64,000 nucleotides of DNA from NCBI RefSeq assembly GCF_039555335.1, contig NC_092628.1, positions 61,486,235 to 61,550,234 on the forward strand, written 5' to 3'. The translations under genes were made by a program, and so were the position numbers. The stretch comes from Amphiura filiformis. Lineage: Eukaryota > Echinodermata > Ophiuroidea > Amphilepidida > Amphiuridae. This document shows, piece after piece, positions 34,101 to 46,223 of the stretch (position 1 is its first letter; the number at the start of each line of letters is the position of its first letter). The notes beneath the pieces are model-generated. The model had not been told where the DNA came from. It was given only the letters and a program-made list of their open reading frames with translations, and searched no databases.

Positions 34101-35440
34101 CTGTTGTAGGACCTATGCAGTTCAGACTGTTGTTTTGTTTAGTGATTTTTAAGTTTATTTATAAAGCAAATACAAACACAAAACCACTGACCAACCAACC
34201 CAACCTGAAAGGTTCATCCGCCCGTAGAACAGGTTTTTTCTTCGCTTAAATGCCGTTTTCAGGTGAAAAAGACTGAGGACTTGGGGAGTTAAAAATATTC
34301 AAGAGATCGTTATTGAATTATAACCGAAGCAAATACTCACTGCTATTCAATACCGCTCTGGTCTTCTTAACCGTAAGATCTGTGTGAGCTTGGACAGTAA
34401 AACCAAGTTTATCCAAAATCACAACAAGAGAGTCAGCATCTCGTTGGCTTCCACCACGTTTGGACATTCCCGTTATCTTCTGGAAGTTGATGTTGTTGAT
34501 GATGACTGCCTTACCACGGTCTCTATGCTGCATGTTATAGACATATTTGGATTGTGCATATGTGGTCCGTGGAATTGTGGGTCCTGGTGATGGGACGTTG
34601 TTGTTAATTTGATCTTTTTGTGAAGTGCTCTTCCATGACAATTCAGTCAATTCCCTGTGAAACAAAATATATTTTTTATAAATTATTATTGACGTTTAAT
34701 AAATCGTATCTTGTCGCCCGGTCCAATGTTTAGAGTTAAGAGTAAAAAAATACCTTTAAAAATTGCACAGTAAGACTAAAATACATCAAACTGTACAAGA
34801 AGAAAATGCATTGAGAGAACCACAAAAATTGCTACATATACATCAAGCAATCTACAGGGGTTATTTTGTTAAGAAATCCTGGGAATAAGACTTGGAATAT
34901 GTGGCTGGAAACGTTTACAGAAAGAAAATTGAGAAATATTGTTAGAATTGCGAAATTCACGGCCATTCTTCTCATACTGGAAGGAGGCTAATAGATTTTA
35001 TAGTCATTTTAGGCACTTAGAACACGTCACAGACTGACAGTACTCCCAGTCCCTTCCTCATTTCACAAGAACATTCATTAAGTCCCCATATAACTCCACC
35101 GTACGGCCACAAAACGTCATTATACACTTTTAAAATTTACTTACTTCATTTTCTGAGACAGTATTATTGTAGGATCAATATCTGTGTCATCTTCGCCCTT
35201 CGCTAGGGGTGCCTGCTTGGTTTGCAGTGCTCTTCTTGTCGCTGTGTCATCTTCACCCTTCGTTAGGGGCACCTGCTTGGTTTGTCGTGATCTCCTTGTC
35301 GCTGCGGCATCGACACTGTCACCAGACTGACTAGCACTTGCGACGATATCATCATTGTCGTCCGTTTGGGCAAGAGGTACCACTGTGGTCTTCTCGTCTG
35401 TGCCTGTAAGTACTTGGGTGGACGACATCTCTGTATTCAT
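30944..35440 (-). CDS. Effector-type caspase (caspase-3/7-like)
   Basis: Exons 35145-35440, 34341-34654, 32973-33148, 32052-32191 and 30944-31188 give about 390 residues. The catalytic His is in MSHGEEG (H222) and the catalytic Cys in QACRG (C264). The S1 pocket arginines are in KRGGSQRD (large subunit) and YYSWRN (small subunit), and the C-terminus PCIVSTLTKELYF is nearly that of human caspase-3. Caspases are cytosolic Asp-specific proteases that execute apoptosis. The N-terminal ~125 residues are a low-complexity, Asp/Thr-rich prodomain with a 20-residue tandem repeat and no CARD or DED I can recognise. Start: ATG at 35440, or the in-frame ATG at 35428 if the AG at 35432-35431 is used as an acceptor. 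Oddity: the last intron joins a phase-2 donor to a phase-1 acceptor, so the reading frame does not close cleanly there. Confidence 0.9.
31329..31676. repeat. Inverted-repeat element in the last caspase intron
   Basis: Arms of about 80 bases share GCAAGAAATTACNG and TTCTGGATTTGGAGACGAAA and their complements. The central AT-rich part has no ORF of note. Confidence 0.75.
32052..32191 (-). CDS. Caspase exon 4 (catalytic Cys)
   Basis: Begins ACRGQKLDSGVEI and ends IPSEADFWLAIHHP plus two bases. Donor AG|GTACGA. Confidence 0.9.
32973..33148 (-). CDS. Caspase exon 3 (catalytic His)
   Basis: The acceptor at 33149-33150 (GTCAG) gives ISRQDHSNADC, matching V-S-K-E-D-H-S of caspase-3. The AG seven bases on does not fit the phase. 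It ends KPKIFFIQ. Confidence 0.92.
33490..33640 (+). repeat. Repeat family E, copy 2
   Basis: Ends GCAAATGTTATAATATGGCTTT. Inverse of 14649-14780. Confidence 0.55.
33780..34060. repeat. Dispersed repeat shared with 61323-61610
   Basis: The two share CACAGCCAG and CAGTAAGTTCC..TGTCCAGG blocks followed by an ATTGAGCTAA segment. The latter resembles degraded tRNA-derived SINE sequence, but the match is too weak to name. Confidence 0.4.
34341..34654 (-). CDS. Caspase exon 2 (start of large subunit)
   Basis: Encodes KYVYNMQHRDRGKAVIINNI, NFQKITGMSKRGGSQRDADS and on to AVLNS. Donor GTGAGT in phase 1. Confidence 0.92.
35145..35440 (-). CDS. Caspase exon 1 (prodomain)
   Basis: 98 codons then phase 2, donor GTAAGT. 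The repeat unit TRRSRQTKQVPLTKGEDDT / TRRALQTKQAPLAKGEDDT lies at about 35162-35300. Confidence 0.85.
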
Positions 35441-36693
35441 GATATTGGTACAAAGTGTTAGTAAATAAATATATAAATGCTATTTAAAAAGGGAATTATT
35501 ATAAGGCTGCCGACTTTTTAAGTTCATGTTTCATCATTGTCATTTGTTTCAGATGATACTGACTGAAGCACCACCTTCACTAGCATACAGGAGTAACATG
35601 TTGCTCACAGAACCCCGACTGTATCCCGCCCGTGACAGTCTACTTCATTGCTAGAGCAAAGGCATTTAAGTATTGGGCCCAGCATGGTCCCTTGTGGAAC
35701 TCTACAAGTGAGTTATATCAGTTGTAATGTAAACCTATGTAATTTCGGACATGTTAGAATAAAAAGTCACTGTTCATTGATATTTACAATCGTATGACAA
35801 AACAGGCAAAACTAGTAACTTTTCACACAAGATTTGTAATTAATTTTGAAAGAGAATTGGTCATTGCTCATTAAAATGAAGCTATATAGTATATGGACAA
35901 TAAAAGTATGCTCTTTCATTAATGACATAAAATCTGAAAAATATTGCAAGGATCACTTGAGGTTTTGACTTTTAAAACCTACATTTTGATCAAAAATGGT
36001 GCTTGAATTGGTCGTTTTCAACAGATTTACCACATTCGTCTTGCTACAAACACTGAATTGCATTATCTGTTGCCGTGATGAAAAAAAGTGTTTTTAGGGG
36101 GAAGCCTTAGCTTTCGTTCGATATAAAAAACTTTCTGATTGGATGAAGGGAAGATTTGGGGTTTTGACAAAAACCAATCACATATGCCATATTTCTCACT
36201 AGTCACCAGCTAGAAACTCACACAGCTCTTACGATGCTATGCACTCAACTGTGTAGAGACAATTCACTGCTTGCTTGGAAGCTCTTAGACAAAATTGTGT
36301 GCTCATGTGTATCGAGATGGAAACTGTGCAGGGGTGCGTATATAAGAGAATCGTTTTGTAGCCAAACCTTTCCATTATGTCTTCAAACTTTACAATCATT
36401 AGGCCTACAATATAGTACTAAACTAAAACTTACCATTAAAATATTTGTTGGAAGCAGTACCAGGAATATAAGACATCAAAACAGTTGCTGTAAGAGTAGA
36501 CATATCTACGGCTCTCTATTGGGTAACTTAAACAAATCTACTGCGGTATTAAACCCTGTTGCTGTTGTAGAATTGAGATGTGTACAAATATAGGCCTATG
36601 TAAATCTTTAAAATATCACCAGTCGTATTCAAGAACGGTTCAAATGAATAATAAGCAAAATCCCGTTGTTTTTATACACATCAAAAAACTTAC

Positions 36694-36835
36694 CGTGTTT
36701 AATTAAATATGCGTCATAGGACTATTTCATCCAATTAGTCTATCGTCATTCAGTGTGTACAGAGCTATGAAGATTCGCTGAACGCCGGACACGGAGAGAT
36801 AGGTCTTTATCGTCATGTGGTGTCAATAGTCCAAA
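36694..36835 (-). other. Possible 5' untranslated exon of the caspase gene
   Basis: Minus-strand sequence richer in GC than its surroundings ends at a strong donor (ACACG|GTAAGT, exon end 36694). It holds a 29-codon uORF beginning MTIKTYLSVS. Its start is not defined. Confidence 0.3.
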
Positions 36836-37099
36836 TTTCAATTACAGTACTTTAATAATCCCTCACTAATCAAATAAATAATCTGTTTGCAAACAATCAT
36901 TTCTAGAAATTCCTGAATGACAAGCTGTGATGATTGTGCAATACGAGGATGGGGAATCGATTTGTTTGTTTGGTAGAATATTAAACCAAACACGACCCTC
37001 ATTCACTGTCTCTAGAACACAGAGCTTTGCGAAGATCTTGTCTATTCTCTGTCAGTCATCCACTCATCCTGTTAAATCAGAGAGGAAGAACTTCTCTGA

Positions 37100-37470
37100 T
37101 TAAAGCCATAATGTACGATCTTTTATTATGAAATTGGTTAATTTTTTTCAAACCTGATTTTTTGGTATATTTGTTATGTTTACACATGTCCCAACTTGCA
37201 CCTAAATGGAATCAGCCAAATTTGTTGTGTTTGTAGGTCAACAGAGCAAAGTTCAACATAATGTCATAATTCAAATAATTATGACATTATGTCCTCCTAT
37301 AGAAGTGCGCGTTAAATGGCCAATATAACCAGCAGGGTTTCTTTCACTTTACCTTGTTATTTCAGCTCAGTAATCCTTCCTGATAATTATTACTTGTATT
37401 ATTCAGCATTTTGAGTATTATAATAACAAATTTAAAAATTTGAAGGAAATCGTACATTAAGGCTTTAATC
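37100..37470 (+). repeat. MITE family G, copy 1
   Basis: Terminal inverted repeats ATTAAAGCCATAATGTACGA / TCGTACATTAAGGCTTTAAT. The interior matches 62485-62872 reversed (TGTTTACACATGTCC, GCCAAATTTGTTGTGTTT). A perfect 15-base-arm palindrome lies at about 37257-37291. Confidence 0.7.
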
Positions 37471-37641
37471 TCATACGGTACATAGGGACACTATTATTAT
37501 ACCGGTGTCCCCAAAAAAGGTCATGTAGATTTTTGAAAATAATCTAAGTTAATGTTAACCAATATAAATATCCTTTTCATGACATAATCTATGTACCCTC
37601 TACTAGTACCCCTGTGAATGTCAAGTTCACAACATACGTAC

Positions 37642-37795
37642 TTAGCCCGCATTCCACGTATTCCTGAGCAAGCTCTTTACCTGACATACCGTAATGCAAC
37701 ACGAGGTTCATCATACCGCCGTTACAGCCACCGTGCATTTGGCGGGGCACTTGAGTAGGCCCAGCCACTGCATGGCTGAGATGCAGTATTTTATT
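37642..37795 (-). CDS. Candidate coding exon of unknown protein, possibly upstream caspase exon
   Basis: Good acceptor (TTCTTTATTTATCAG) and donor (CTAA|GTACGT) enclose 51 open codons: NKILHLSHAVAGPTQVPRQM, HGGCNGGMMNLVLHYGMSGK, ELAQEYVECGL. It starts in phase 0 and ends in phase 1. Phase 1 would join the acceptor AG at 35432-35431 and give ...CGLK-MSSTQV in frame with the caspase. The sequence does not match a CARD or DED that I know. The Gly-Cys-Asn-Gly-Gly run recalls papain-type proteases, but the surrounding residues do not. Confidence 0.4.
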
Positions 37796-38430
37796 CTGAT
37801 AAATAAAGAATAAAACTTATTCAGTTTTATTTCAAGAGTTCAGTCAGAAATGTAAAAACAAACAGCAGCGATTTCAAGTCAACAAAATCCAAACATGGCC
37901 TAAATGCAAAAGATTGTTATTCATTTCACTATGTTGATAACATGAGATACAGCGTGCAGAATTGCTTTCACCAAAAATGTGTTCTTCTCTAATGACCACC
38001 TAACCACAAAGAGTCAAGAAGTTCTAAAACTGATTTATTTTTAGTGTGCAATAGTCTATTTTTCAATATGTTTCTTTTGTTCAATAAGTTCAACAATGAA
38101 AAATAAGAGAAACATAAAAGGTAATAGGGCCCTAAAGAAAAATCTGAAAACTAAGCTGTGCGTGTGTTCAACTTTTGTTGTGCGATATTTTGATGATGGT
38201 TTGCTACTCTTGACACCCTGTCATCTTGCGCTCATAAGTTAAGTTGCTTTTAAGGTACGGAATTGAAACTTAGCTAACAGTTACAAGAAGGAACAAAAAA
38301 TAATATCTGAAAAAAACTGACATTGTTTTGTTGTACCATCACAAAATGCGGTTCATTTCTACATGTAACCTGTTTATGGGACACCTTGTAATTTGAAACA
38401 ATAATGCGAATGCTGTTATGATAAATTGGA
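37796..38430. other. No gene seen
   Basis: AT-rich, no convincing exon or repeat border. Confidence 0.4.
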
Positions 38431-38448
38431 AAGCCAGCGAGGGAAAAT

Positions 38449-39106
38449 TTCAGCCAATCATCACAATTGTTCTTTATAACGCTGACATGTAAGGCTTTAA
38501 CGCATATCGAATCAATTTCGAATGATGTAAATCAAATTTCATGATATAAAACCTACAAGCAATAAAATTAAAATTTAACCATACTCTAAACATCACAATT
38601 AAAATTCGACATAAAGTGCAAATAAAGAAGGCTCTATTTCCTAGGACCATGTAGTTCTCCTTCATTTCTGATGAAGTCTCTCTCAAGTCTCATATTCGTT
38701 GGGCTCTAATCCAATGTAATCTAAAGCCATGATTTCTCCATGATACGGAAAACGGAAAAATTCACGGGATTCGGTGTTTGCTCACGGAAATTTGAAAATG
38801 CCACAAAATAGTGAAATAGTATCTAACTTTTGTGTTGATTTGCAAAGAAAACAAAGAAAAGTGATAATTTAGCAGTAATCAACCATTAAACAATCCATTC
38901 TAGCATTAATTCTAGGCCTACGATGCAACTCGGGGAGACTACAGTAAAACGGTACGTATAATTATACAAGACAAATACACTTTTAAAACATGCTTGTATT
39001 CACTTTTCAGTGCTTTATAATGTAACACGGAAAATCACGGAATCGTCCAATAATTTGTAACACGGAATTTAAATTTTGTAACACGGAATTATTATCCCTC
39101 CCTGGT
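38449..39106. mobile_element. 658-base insertion bounded by a perfect 18-base direct repeat
   Basis: AAGCCAGCGAGGGAAAAT occurs at 38431-38448 and 39107-39124. The insert has several AACACGGAATT-type motifs near its right end (39020-39090) and no clear ORF or terminal inverted repeat. A target-site duplication of this length suggests target-primed (LINE-driven) insertion. Confidence 0.7.
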
Positions 39107-39426
39107 AAGCCAGCGAGGGAAAATACGAATAAGACCATAATTAGACGAAGTGTCCTTTCAAAACCAAAACGTGAATGACTCACTATTAAGTAAGATTTGC
39201 ATGTAGTCCAACCAAATCTATGAGATGCTTTTGGAATTTGCAGGAGAGCATTAAATAGCTCTTCTGGAGCCTTTAAGGCATGTAAGGAGAGCTGTTAAGT
39301 GTTTAGAGCATTTACAATAGAATGTAAGGAGAGAATGGTCAACTTACTCGAGCTAAAAATCACTCTCCTAGATCAGATTTAAAGAGAGCAGTAGAGAGCG
39401 GTTGCTCTCGCTCTCCTCAAAAGATA

Positions 39427-39880
39427 GCCCCTGTCCCACCTCATATAATTAGGCCTACATGTAGTCTACCTGACATTTACTATGTCAAGTTGAGCATCAT
39501 TGTCTTCATTAGTCTTCACAACAATTACAATTGTTTTTTAGTTATGTTGGGGTGTACGGATTTGATAGGCCTATGTGTTTATTTGTGTCTCGATATCACC
39601 TCTGACGTGATGCGGGATCCCGCTTTGTCAAAGGGCAAAATTTAATCAGCATTTTAATAAAGAGTACGAAATTTCACGAAAATCAAATATAAATAAAATT
39701 GTAGCGACAATTACAATTAGTTAGCCTATATGTTTGTCTACAGTTTGACAGTTTTGGATATACGGGTTTGTGTACGTGTGCTTATTTGTATCCCGATTTG
39801 TGCAGACAAATAAAGACAAGGATGCTCAACTTGACCGGTCCCCCGCGGTAGACTGCATGTAATTATATGAGGTGGACAGC
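39427..39880. repeat. MITE with about 70-base terminal inverted repeats
   Basis: Ends CTGTCCCACCTCATATAATT / AATTATATGAGGTGGACAG. Arms extend through TCAAGTTGAGCATC..TTGTCTT and its complement. Confidence 0.75.
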
Positions 39881-41514
39881 CGGGGAACATCTCATATGGA
39901 GGAGGGGGCACCGACCATGATTGGAGGGGACACCGAGTCTGATGGGGGGCACAAGCCGTTTTTCGTCAATTTTCCTGTGGGATTTTCAAATCGATTTGGG
40001 CATGTGCCCCCCCTCCCTGTGTCCCTAAAACGCTACGCCACTGTTCAACGATGCGCTCTCTTTGAAATTATGCCCGTATGGCAAGATATGTTGCATTCGA
40101 TTACACTATCTATGCCTATAAGTAAAGATCTGATGTACTTTTATAATTGCGCCGAATGACTGATTTATTGAATACTTTACTTAAGCATGTTGAGATAATT
40201 CAGATAAACATCTGTATCCGGATATGTATAATTTCAAGTTTAACTGAATGCGTTCATCATGATTAATTAGGCCTAAATATTTAAAATTTCCCCGGAAAAT
40301 TTCAAATCGACTATGTAATGGTTTACCCCAGGAATGGATACTCCTAATACTAGTAATTTAAATGTCCGTCTAGCTTGAAGAGGAATTTCACATGAAGAAT
40401 CATGAACTTTGTACTTAATTAATAAACATGCAATCTGCGATCCACTTATTATCGGTAGGCCCTACGTGATAAATACTTCGTACAAATCATCAAAATAAAT
40501 ATAAATAAATGTATACTGCACAAATGCTGAGGTAGGCTACCATATTAGTATACACACTAGCTCACACTTGTGATTCCATACACACCAACTTCCGTGGTAC
40601 CGCCGAAAGGCGGATAGAATGATGTTAGATAGGCATATTATTTAATCAAGCATGAATCAGTGAAGTAATATGATATCGGGATATTGATTATTTATGATCC
40701 TGAAAATAAAAGGAATTTTACCTTTTTACACAGTAAAATCCGGCTTGTGGAAATAACCAAAGTGTAGTCTGTTCGGAAGTCGTAACTGATTTCTACTGCA
40801 TGTTGTCAATTATGTTAGGCCTACACAGCAAAGATTTATTATGAGGTCATCAGGATTAAATTACAAGTAGGCCTACGTTGAAGTTGATGTTATCGAATAT
40901 CTTTTCTGATAGTCTTCGAATCGCAGATATGATTTATAATCTTCGTGGTCGAGTCAGTCGCTATGCTTATACAGAACTTACAGAAGTATTGATTTGGTGA
41001 TGTGCTCCCCTAAGGACATCGGCAATAATGGGGTGAGGCAAGTAAGTGAGTTTTTAAATAACAAGCACTTTAGGGAAACTAAACGTTTATTGCAAAATTA
41101 CTCGCTACCCTCGCATTATATTATCTAAATATCTAGACCATAATAAAGTTTGAAAATTGGCCCAAAATTTTGTCATGTGCAAAAACAGGGGGCATTTTTG
41201 GCAGAACGAGAGGGGGACACGCAATTTTGGCAGGCCGTTTGGAAATTTTTACCCCTGGGCTAGTAATTACTGCACAGCCCCTAATTACAACATAATTTTG
41301 TTCACTTCAAAGCATTTCTATGAGGTCCCCAGAATTCAGAACACCATAATATACGTCCTAAAAAATCCCCTTGATCGAAAGTGGTGAAATTGGCATAAAA
41401 CCAAAACGGCCAATTATGCATGGGTCAAATTTAAAAGTTGAACATTTGACCTTTTTGCCTTTAAGTAGAAAACTTTATTTTTTTTTATGTCTGAACTATG
41501 CAAGGCATTAACAG
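39881..41514. other. No gene seen
   Basis: Includes G/C-rich low-complexity repeat at 39895-40030 and a CCGCCGAAAGGCGG hairpin near 40602. No exon. Confidence 0.4.
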
Positions 41515-41790
41515 CTGCTATCGGTATGTTAGCGCTGATGGGTTGGCGCCAAGATAGTTGTTAACCTCCCGTTTGAAGCTCAACCGATTCTGGTTAGAGG
41601 TAATTGGACCAGGTAGAGCATTCCAAAGGTGAGCTGAGGATGGAAGGAATGACCTCTGGTGGCTGACCAGGTTGGATCTTGAGATTTTGACAGCTTGGTC
41701 GTGGGATCTGACAGAACGCCGCAGACGAGGATCAATAATCATATGATCTGGTAACAGATGTTGAAGGATCAACATCTGTTATCAGATGCA
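41515..41790 (-). mobile_element. LINE 3' coding fragment
   Basis: The minus ORF ends RSFLPSSAHLWNALPGPITS then SFKREVNNYLGANPS, the SF.PS...WN.LP....... F. block at the end of many LINE ORF2 proteins. No RT domain is attached. Confidence 0.75.
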
Positions 41791-42296
41791 AATTAAGGCC
41801 AAAAATGCATACTTTTAGTGTACCAGTTATCTTGATATCAGAGATTGATCAAATCTTACTTTTCGTGAATCCTTTAGAGGGATGTAATATTTATGAGGGG
41901 GGGGGTAAATTTGCAGCATTCCAAACCACCACCCCCTTACACACCAAATTTTTGGGATACCAAACATTCCATTCCTAGACGATGACGATGTGCTCCTAAT
42001 CATAGTGCAAAAAGTTTACAATATGCTTGCATATTTGTGATGCCATCAAGCAAAATCAGTTGCAACTCGGTAATATTGATTTTGAGATATAGCCAAACAA
42101 AGACAAAATTTTCTTTTGTTTCCTTTTGTTTTGGAAACTCTTTAATTGCTTTGGAACTGGTTGTTCAATTTCAATGCGGTTTTCTGCAAAATGCAGCTTT
42201 GCAAATGCTGTTTACTGTCCTATAAGAAACTGAAAATTATTATTTCCGTGACTTTACTGCATTAGACCCGAGACCTGCCTATACACAGGTTTGCGT

Positions 42297-42503
42297 GTGA
42301 TATAAAATTGGATCAATTGAGCCCATATTTATTGGTCGAGCTATAAGTTTTAAAATATTGGAGGAGACGTAGTCGAGTCCAATATTTTAAAACTGATAGC
42401 GAGACCAATAAATACTGGGCGTAAAGCATCCAATTTTATCATTATTAATTATGTTTAGGATTCAATATTTTCACACACATGGACTCATCAAAACATAATG
42501 ACA
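42297..42503 (-). repeat. MITE family F, copy 2
   Basis: Fold-back with ATAAAATTGGATCAATTGAG and GCATCCAATTTTAT arms. Inverse of 27220-27382. Confidence 0.65.
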
Positions 42504-43636
42504 TAAATTGTTCGCACACATTTTCCTACCAATTTGCTTTGGCTGTCTTGAGTCGTGTGATTTTTTTTGGAGTAGAAAAGAGTGAAAATCAATGGGGGAT
42601 TATTAAAAAGTTTTATTTGACCAGTTTCTAGTGAACGAATACATCTAAGTGTATCAAGAATACTCGGGCGTGTACAATGTGTCTCTCCTTATCCTGACCT
42701 GTTTGCATTATGTACATCATTTTCTTGTTCACTCTTCTGTTATGTGGGCCTGAAAAACCTGGAAAAAATAAATGTACAGACTACGGGTGTTATCCTTTCG
42801 CGTTAAATATTTTATTATTAAATAAACAATAATTATGTGCACACAAAGCATGTATACTTCAATGCTAAGATAAAATCCTGATAATCTGTTCTTGCCCAAC
42901 CCTTAAAAAAAATAACATGCTCTCAAAACATACAATAACTTAAAACAATGGACTAATTCTGAAACAAGGTTAGGTTTCACTGAATATTCATAAAAGAGAC
43001 ATGACTAATTATTACGAGTTGTTATTCAATTATACCACAAAGAGTACTAAATGTGCAGTGATCTAACCAGGATTTTAGTGTGAGGGGGCAAAGCCACATT
43101 TTCGTCCCTATTTGTTAATTTTTTGTCCATTTTTAGTCACTTTACTTTTTACCGTCACCATTTTATCCCTGAAAATTTTCTGTGGAGGGCTCCCCCTCGG
43201 GCTATGCCACTGCAAAATGTGGTAGATGTTCAATGCAACCTGATTACTCTAGAAACATTGTATGCTAGTCTCTGCTAACCAAAATCATGCTGTATGGAAT
43301 TAAGCACATCAAGTAATAACAAATACTTGTGTGCGGCTAGACAATAAAATTGTTACATCCAACATGAACATCAATGCAAATTAAGTACTTTTAAAGTATA
43401 GAAAGTTTTTTATAATTAACTTTTCATGCTTTTAAATTTGTTAACCATTTCACCTGTTTTTAAACAATGTGATTGAAGGCTTCCTTACAATGATCTATAC
43501 ACAACAGAAATATATTTGTGGATTGCTTTTGTCATGGTAGCTGCTGTAACACACAAAAAGCATAACAATATGTGGCCAAAGGTCCACTTTTAGAGTTCCA
43601 TTTTGCTTCACGATTAGGTCATAGCAGTTCTTGAAA
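42504..43636. other. No gene seen
   Basis: AT-rich, with a degraded repeat (CTCCCCCTCGGGCTATGCCACT) near 43190. Confidence 0.4.
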
Positions 43637-43838
43637 TGGGCAATTCCAAGCAACATCATCCCGCAACACGAAGTTTGCAATGAATTCTTTTTAATGCAGC
43701 AGCCAATTAGGTAGGTGAATAGCATAATGGAAACTATTTTTGGTAAGTGAAAGATTAAGGTGAGAGAAACTTTTCCAAACGACCCTAATTTGCATATGCA
43801 AACTTCGCGTTGCGGAATGATGCTTGGAATTGCCCAAA
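43637..43838. repeat. Small MITE with 40-base inverted ends
   Basis: GGGCAATTCCAAGCAACATC and CGAAGTTTGCA recur as complements at 43796-43838. Confidence 0.65.
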
Positions 43839-45514
43839 TATCCATTCAAGTACAGAGGGAATTAATGTGCATGACCCATCCACTTTGTAACAGAACCTGC
43901 AATCCACTTCTATCAAAATCAAAATACAAGAAAATGACACCATTTTAAAAATGACTTCATAACTAGACCAATTGGTGATACTAATACTTTTGTTGTTTGT
44001 TTGGCCCAAATATTTTACTTGATGTATTGTCCTTTTTAGATGTATTGTCCTTTTTAAATGACTTACTTAAAAACAATTCAATTTAGGTTGGTTTCAGCTC
44101 CTTGTATTTTGCATTTTTGGTACAATATTATGTCCATATACAATGTATTTTTAGAAAATTTCATGGGTTCCTTGTTGATTACATGGAACACATATTAACT
44201 GTTTTTAAGTTAATTTATACATAGTTTTTGCTGTACAAATATTTTACATATACTTCATTCTCGTCCATTACATAAACATGATTTCATGTTACTTAGAAAC
44301 AAAATAATAACTTGACATCTGTGTGACAAGTGATGGAAAATGCACTGACTATTTACAATTGCCCCGATGCTCTTCATATTCATATACATATTCATATACG
44401 GATCAAGTGCAGTGTTTACACTATGAGGGAATCAAAATTATGTGAGAATTGAGTAATTCTAGGCTATTAGAATGTGTGCAATCAGATTGTGTGCAATTTT
44501 ACGAGAATCAATATTGATAATGTGCATACCGATTTTATGAAAATCTGTGCAAGAATAGATGATATTAGCCAATTCTCACTTAATTTTAATATGTGCTTAC
44601 AGGTAATGCTTATACCACACCTCAATGAAGCAAATGAGAGTGATCAGTCAGTCAATGTCTTTGCTATCTTCCACCAAAAATTTCACATCCCAGTTTGCTT
44701 CTGCACCTTTCTTGGATGCAGGACAGGTAACATTTTATATGTCTTTGAAACATGATACATTACAACTGTATTTGTAAAAAATCTAATTGATACATGGAGG
44801 CTAAGGAATACACATAGTGGGTGCACTTAAGGGTACACGATGCATTGTTGGTCGCTGCACCGTAGAGTGTCCACAGATTCTTGCTCCCACATTACAAGAA
44901 CATCTTTCAATATTACTGGGCAGTCTTCAGTCGTCCATCCCTAATAACTTGTGCTTTACCCGACACATTCCTCTACAATGGCTTGCATTTTAGAAATACA
45001 CATATGGTCATCTCACAAAAGATGATATATATCTCACAAATCTATGATTTTATTGCACTTATAATTAATAGACAAAACTTAAAAATATATGCAATTTTAC
45101 CACATTAGGTCAAAAACAAAGGTATGTATCAGCAATTCACATTATGCTGGCTTTCTATTTTATCATTATTATTGCATTTGATTGCTTGGCAGTCGAATTC
45201 TTTTTCTGACGATTAAAACAATACAATACACTATAAAATGGGTTATCAAGAAAAACTCTGTGTGCATAACGCTGAGACAAACTCGTTGTTTTTGAGGCTT
45301 TACTTTTTTATGTTAAGCAAGTACCTGCTTGTCAAAAAAGTATAACTAAAACATAACACAGGTAAACACATGATATACTTCTGTCATTAACATTGTACTA
45401 ATAGATGTGCTACAATTGAATTACAGAAATGTTCAGTTTTATGGCTTCAATTCCAACATGGGCCCGACTGCCCGTATTGTTTTTATGCATTTGTTTTTCA
45501 TAAGAGCCTTAAAG
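43839..45514. other. No gene seen
   Basis: AT-rich DNA. ORFs lack splice-site support. Confidence 0.4.
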
Positions 45515-45912
45515 CCATAAGGCCCTTCGCACTTGATTATTAGTTTCCTGTTTACCGCCCGCGTCCAAAATTGAAAACCTCAAAATAATTAGTTATTTTA
45601 TTTTTATTTCCAATTTTCTCCTTTAAAATAACTTTCAACTACTTCTACTTGATATTTTCTGACTTTAATAATATCAACAATAATGATGAATGAACAAAGA
45701 GTACAACTCCACCTTCACTTATTTATAAAATCAAATATTGTTGTGAAATAATTAAATGCCCGCCCTTGTCAAAACGAGTCGATAGTTGCTTGTAATAGTT
45801 CAAACCAAATAAAGAAAATAAAAGATAATTAAGAATTAATAATTAAAAGTCACCTCGTCCCTTTTTCAAAATCTTAAACAGGAAACTAATAATCAAGTGC
45901 GAATGGCCTAAT
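45515..45912. repeat. MITE with AGGCC...TTCGCACTTGATTATTAG ends
   Basis: Arms of about 36 bases (CACTTGATTATTAGTTTCCT and its complement), with weaker inner complementarity. About 400 bases in total. Confidence 0.75.
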
Positions 45913-46223
45913 ACTGTAGAATTGTTTGATTTGCTAAGGAGATACAGAGGTGATTATTTTATACAATTAGCCAATCAGACTCCAACTCTGCATTTGAACA
46001 CACATCAGAGGTTACATATTAGAAGAGTCTGCATTTCACCATGTTTTCATGTCACTTATGAAGGAGAAATTTATTATCATTTTGACATACATCTGGGAAA
46101 TGTTGATTCCCAGCACATGCTTATTTAGTTTAGTTTATTCTTTCTTTATTGAGGGTATCAACTTCAGTGACTAGCACTGTTTTCCAAGCAAGCCCTCAGC
46201 CCTAATACAAAACATAATATATT

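Larger units (their letters stand above)
35441..37641. other. Upstream region or first intron(s) of the caspase gene
   Basis: Contains a possible non-coding first exon and a family-G MITE (separate entries). Otherwise AT-rich with no exon seen. Confidence 0.4.

Noticed and set aside
37642-37795. Cathepsin-type cysteine protease exon, from Gly-Cys-Asn-Gly-Gly-Met-Met
   Set aside because: Residues before and after the motif do not follow the papain family, and no other protease exon is near.
43495-43845. 116-codon minus ORF as a gene
   Set aside because: It runs through the inverted arms of a small MITE and has no domain or splice support.
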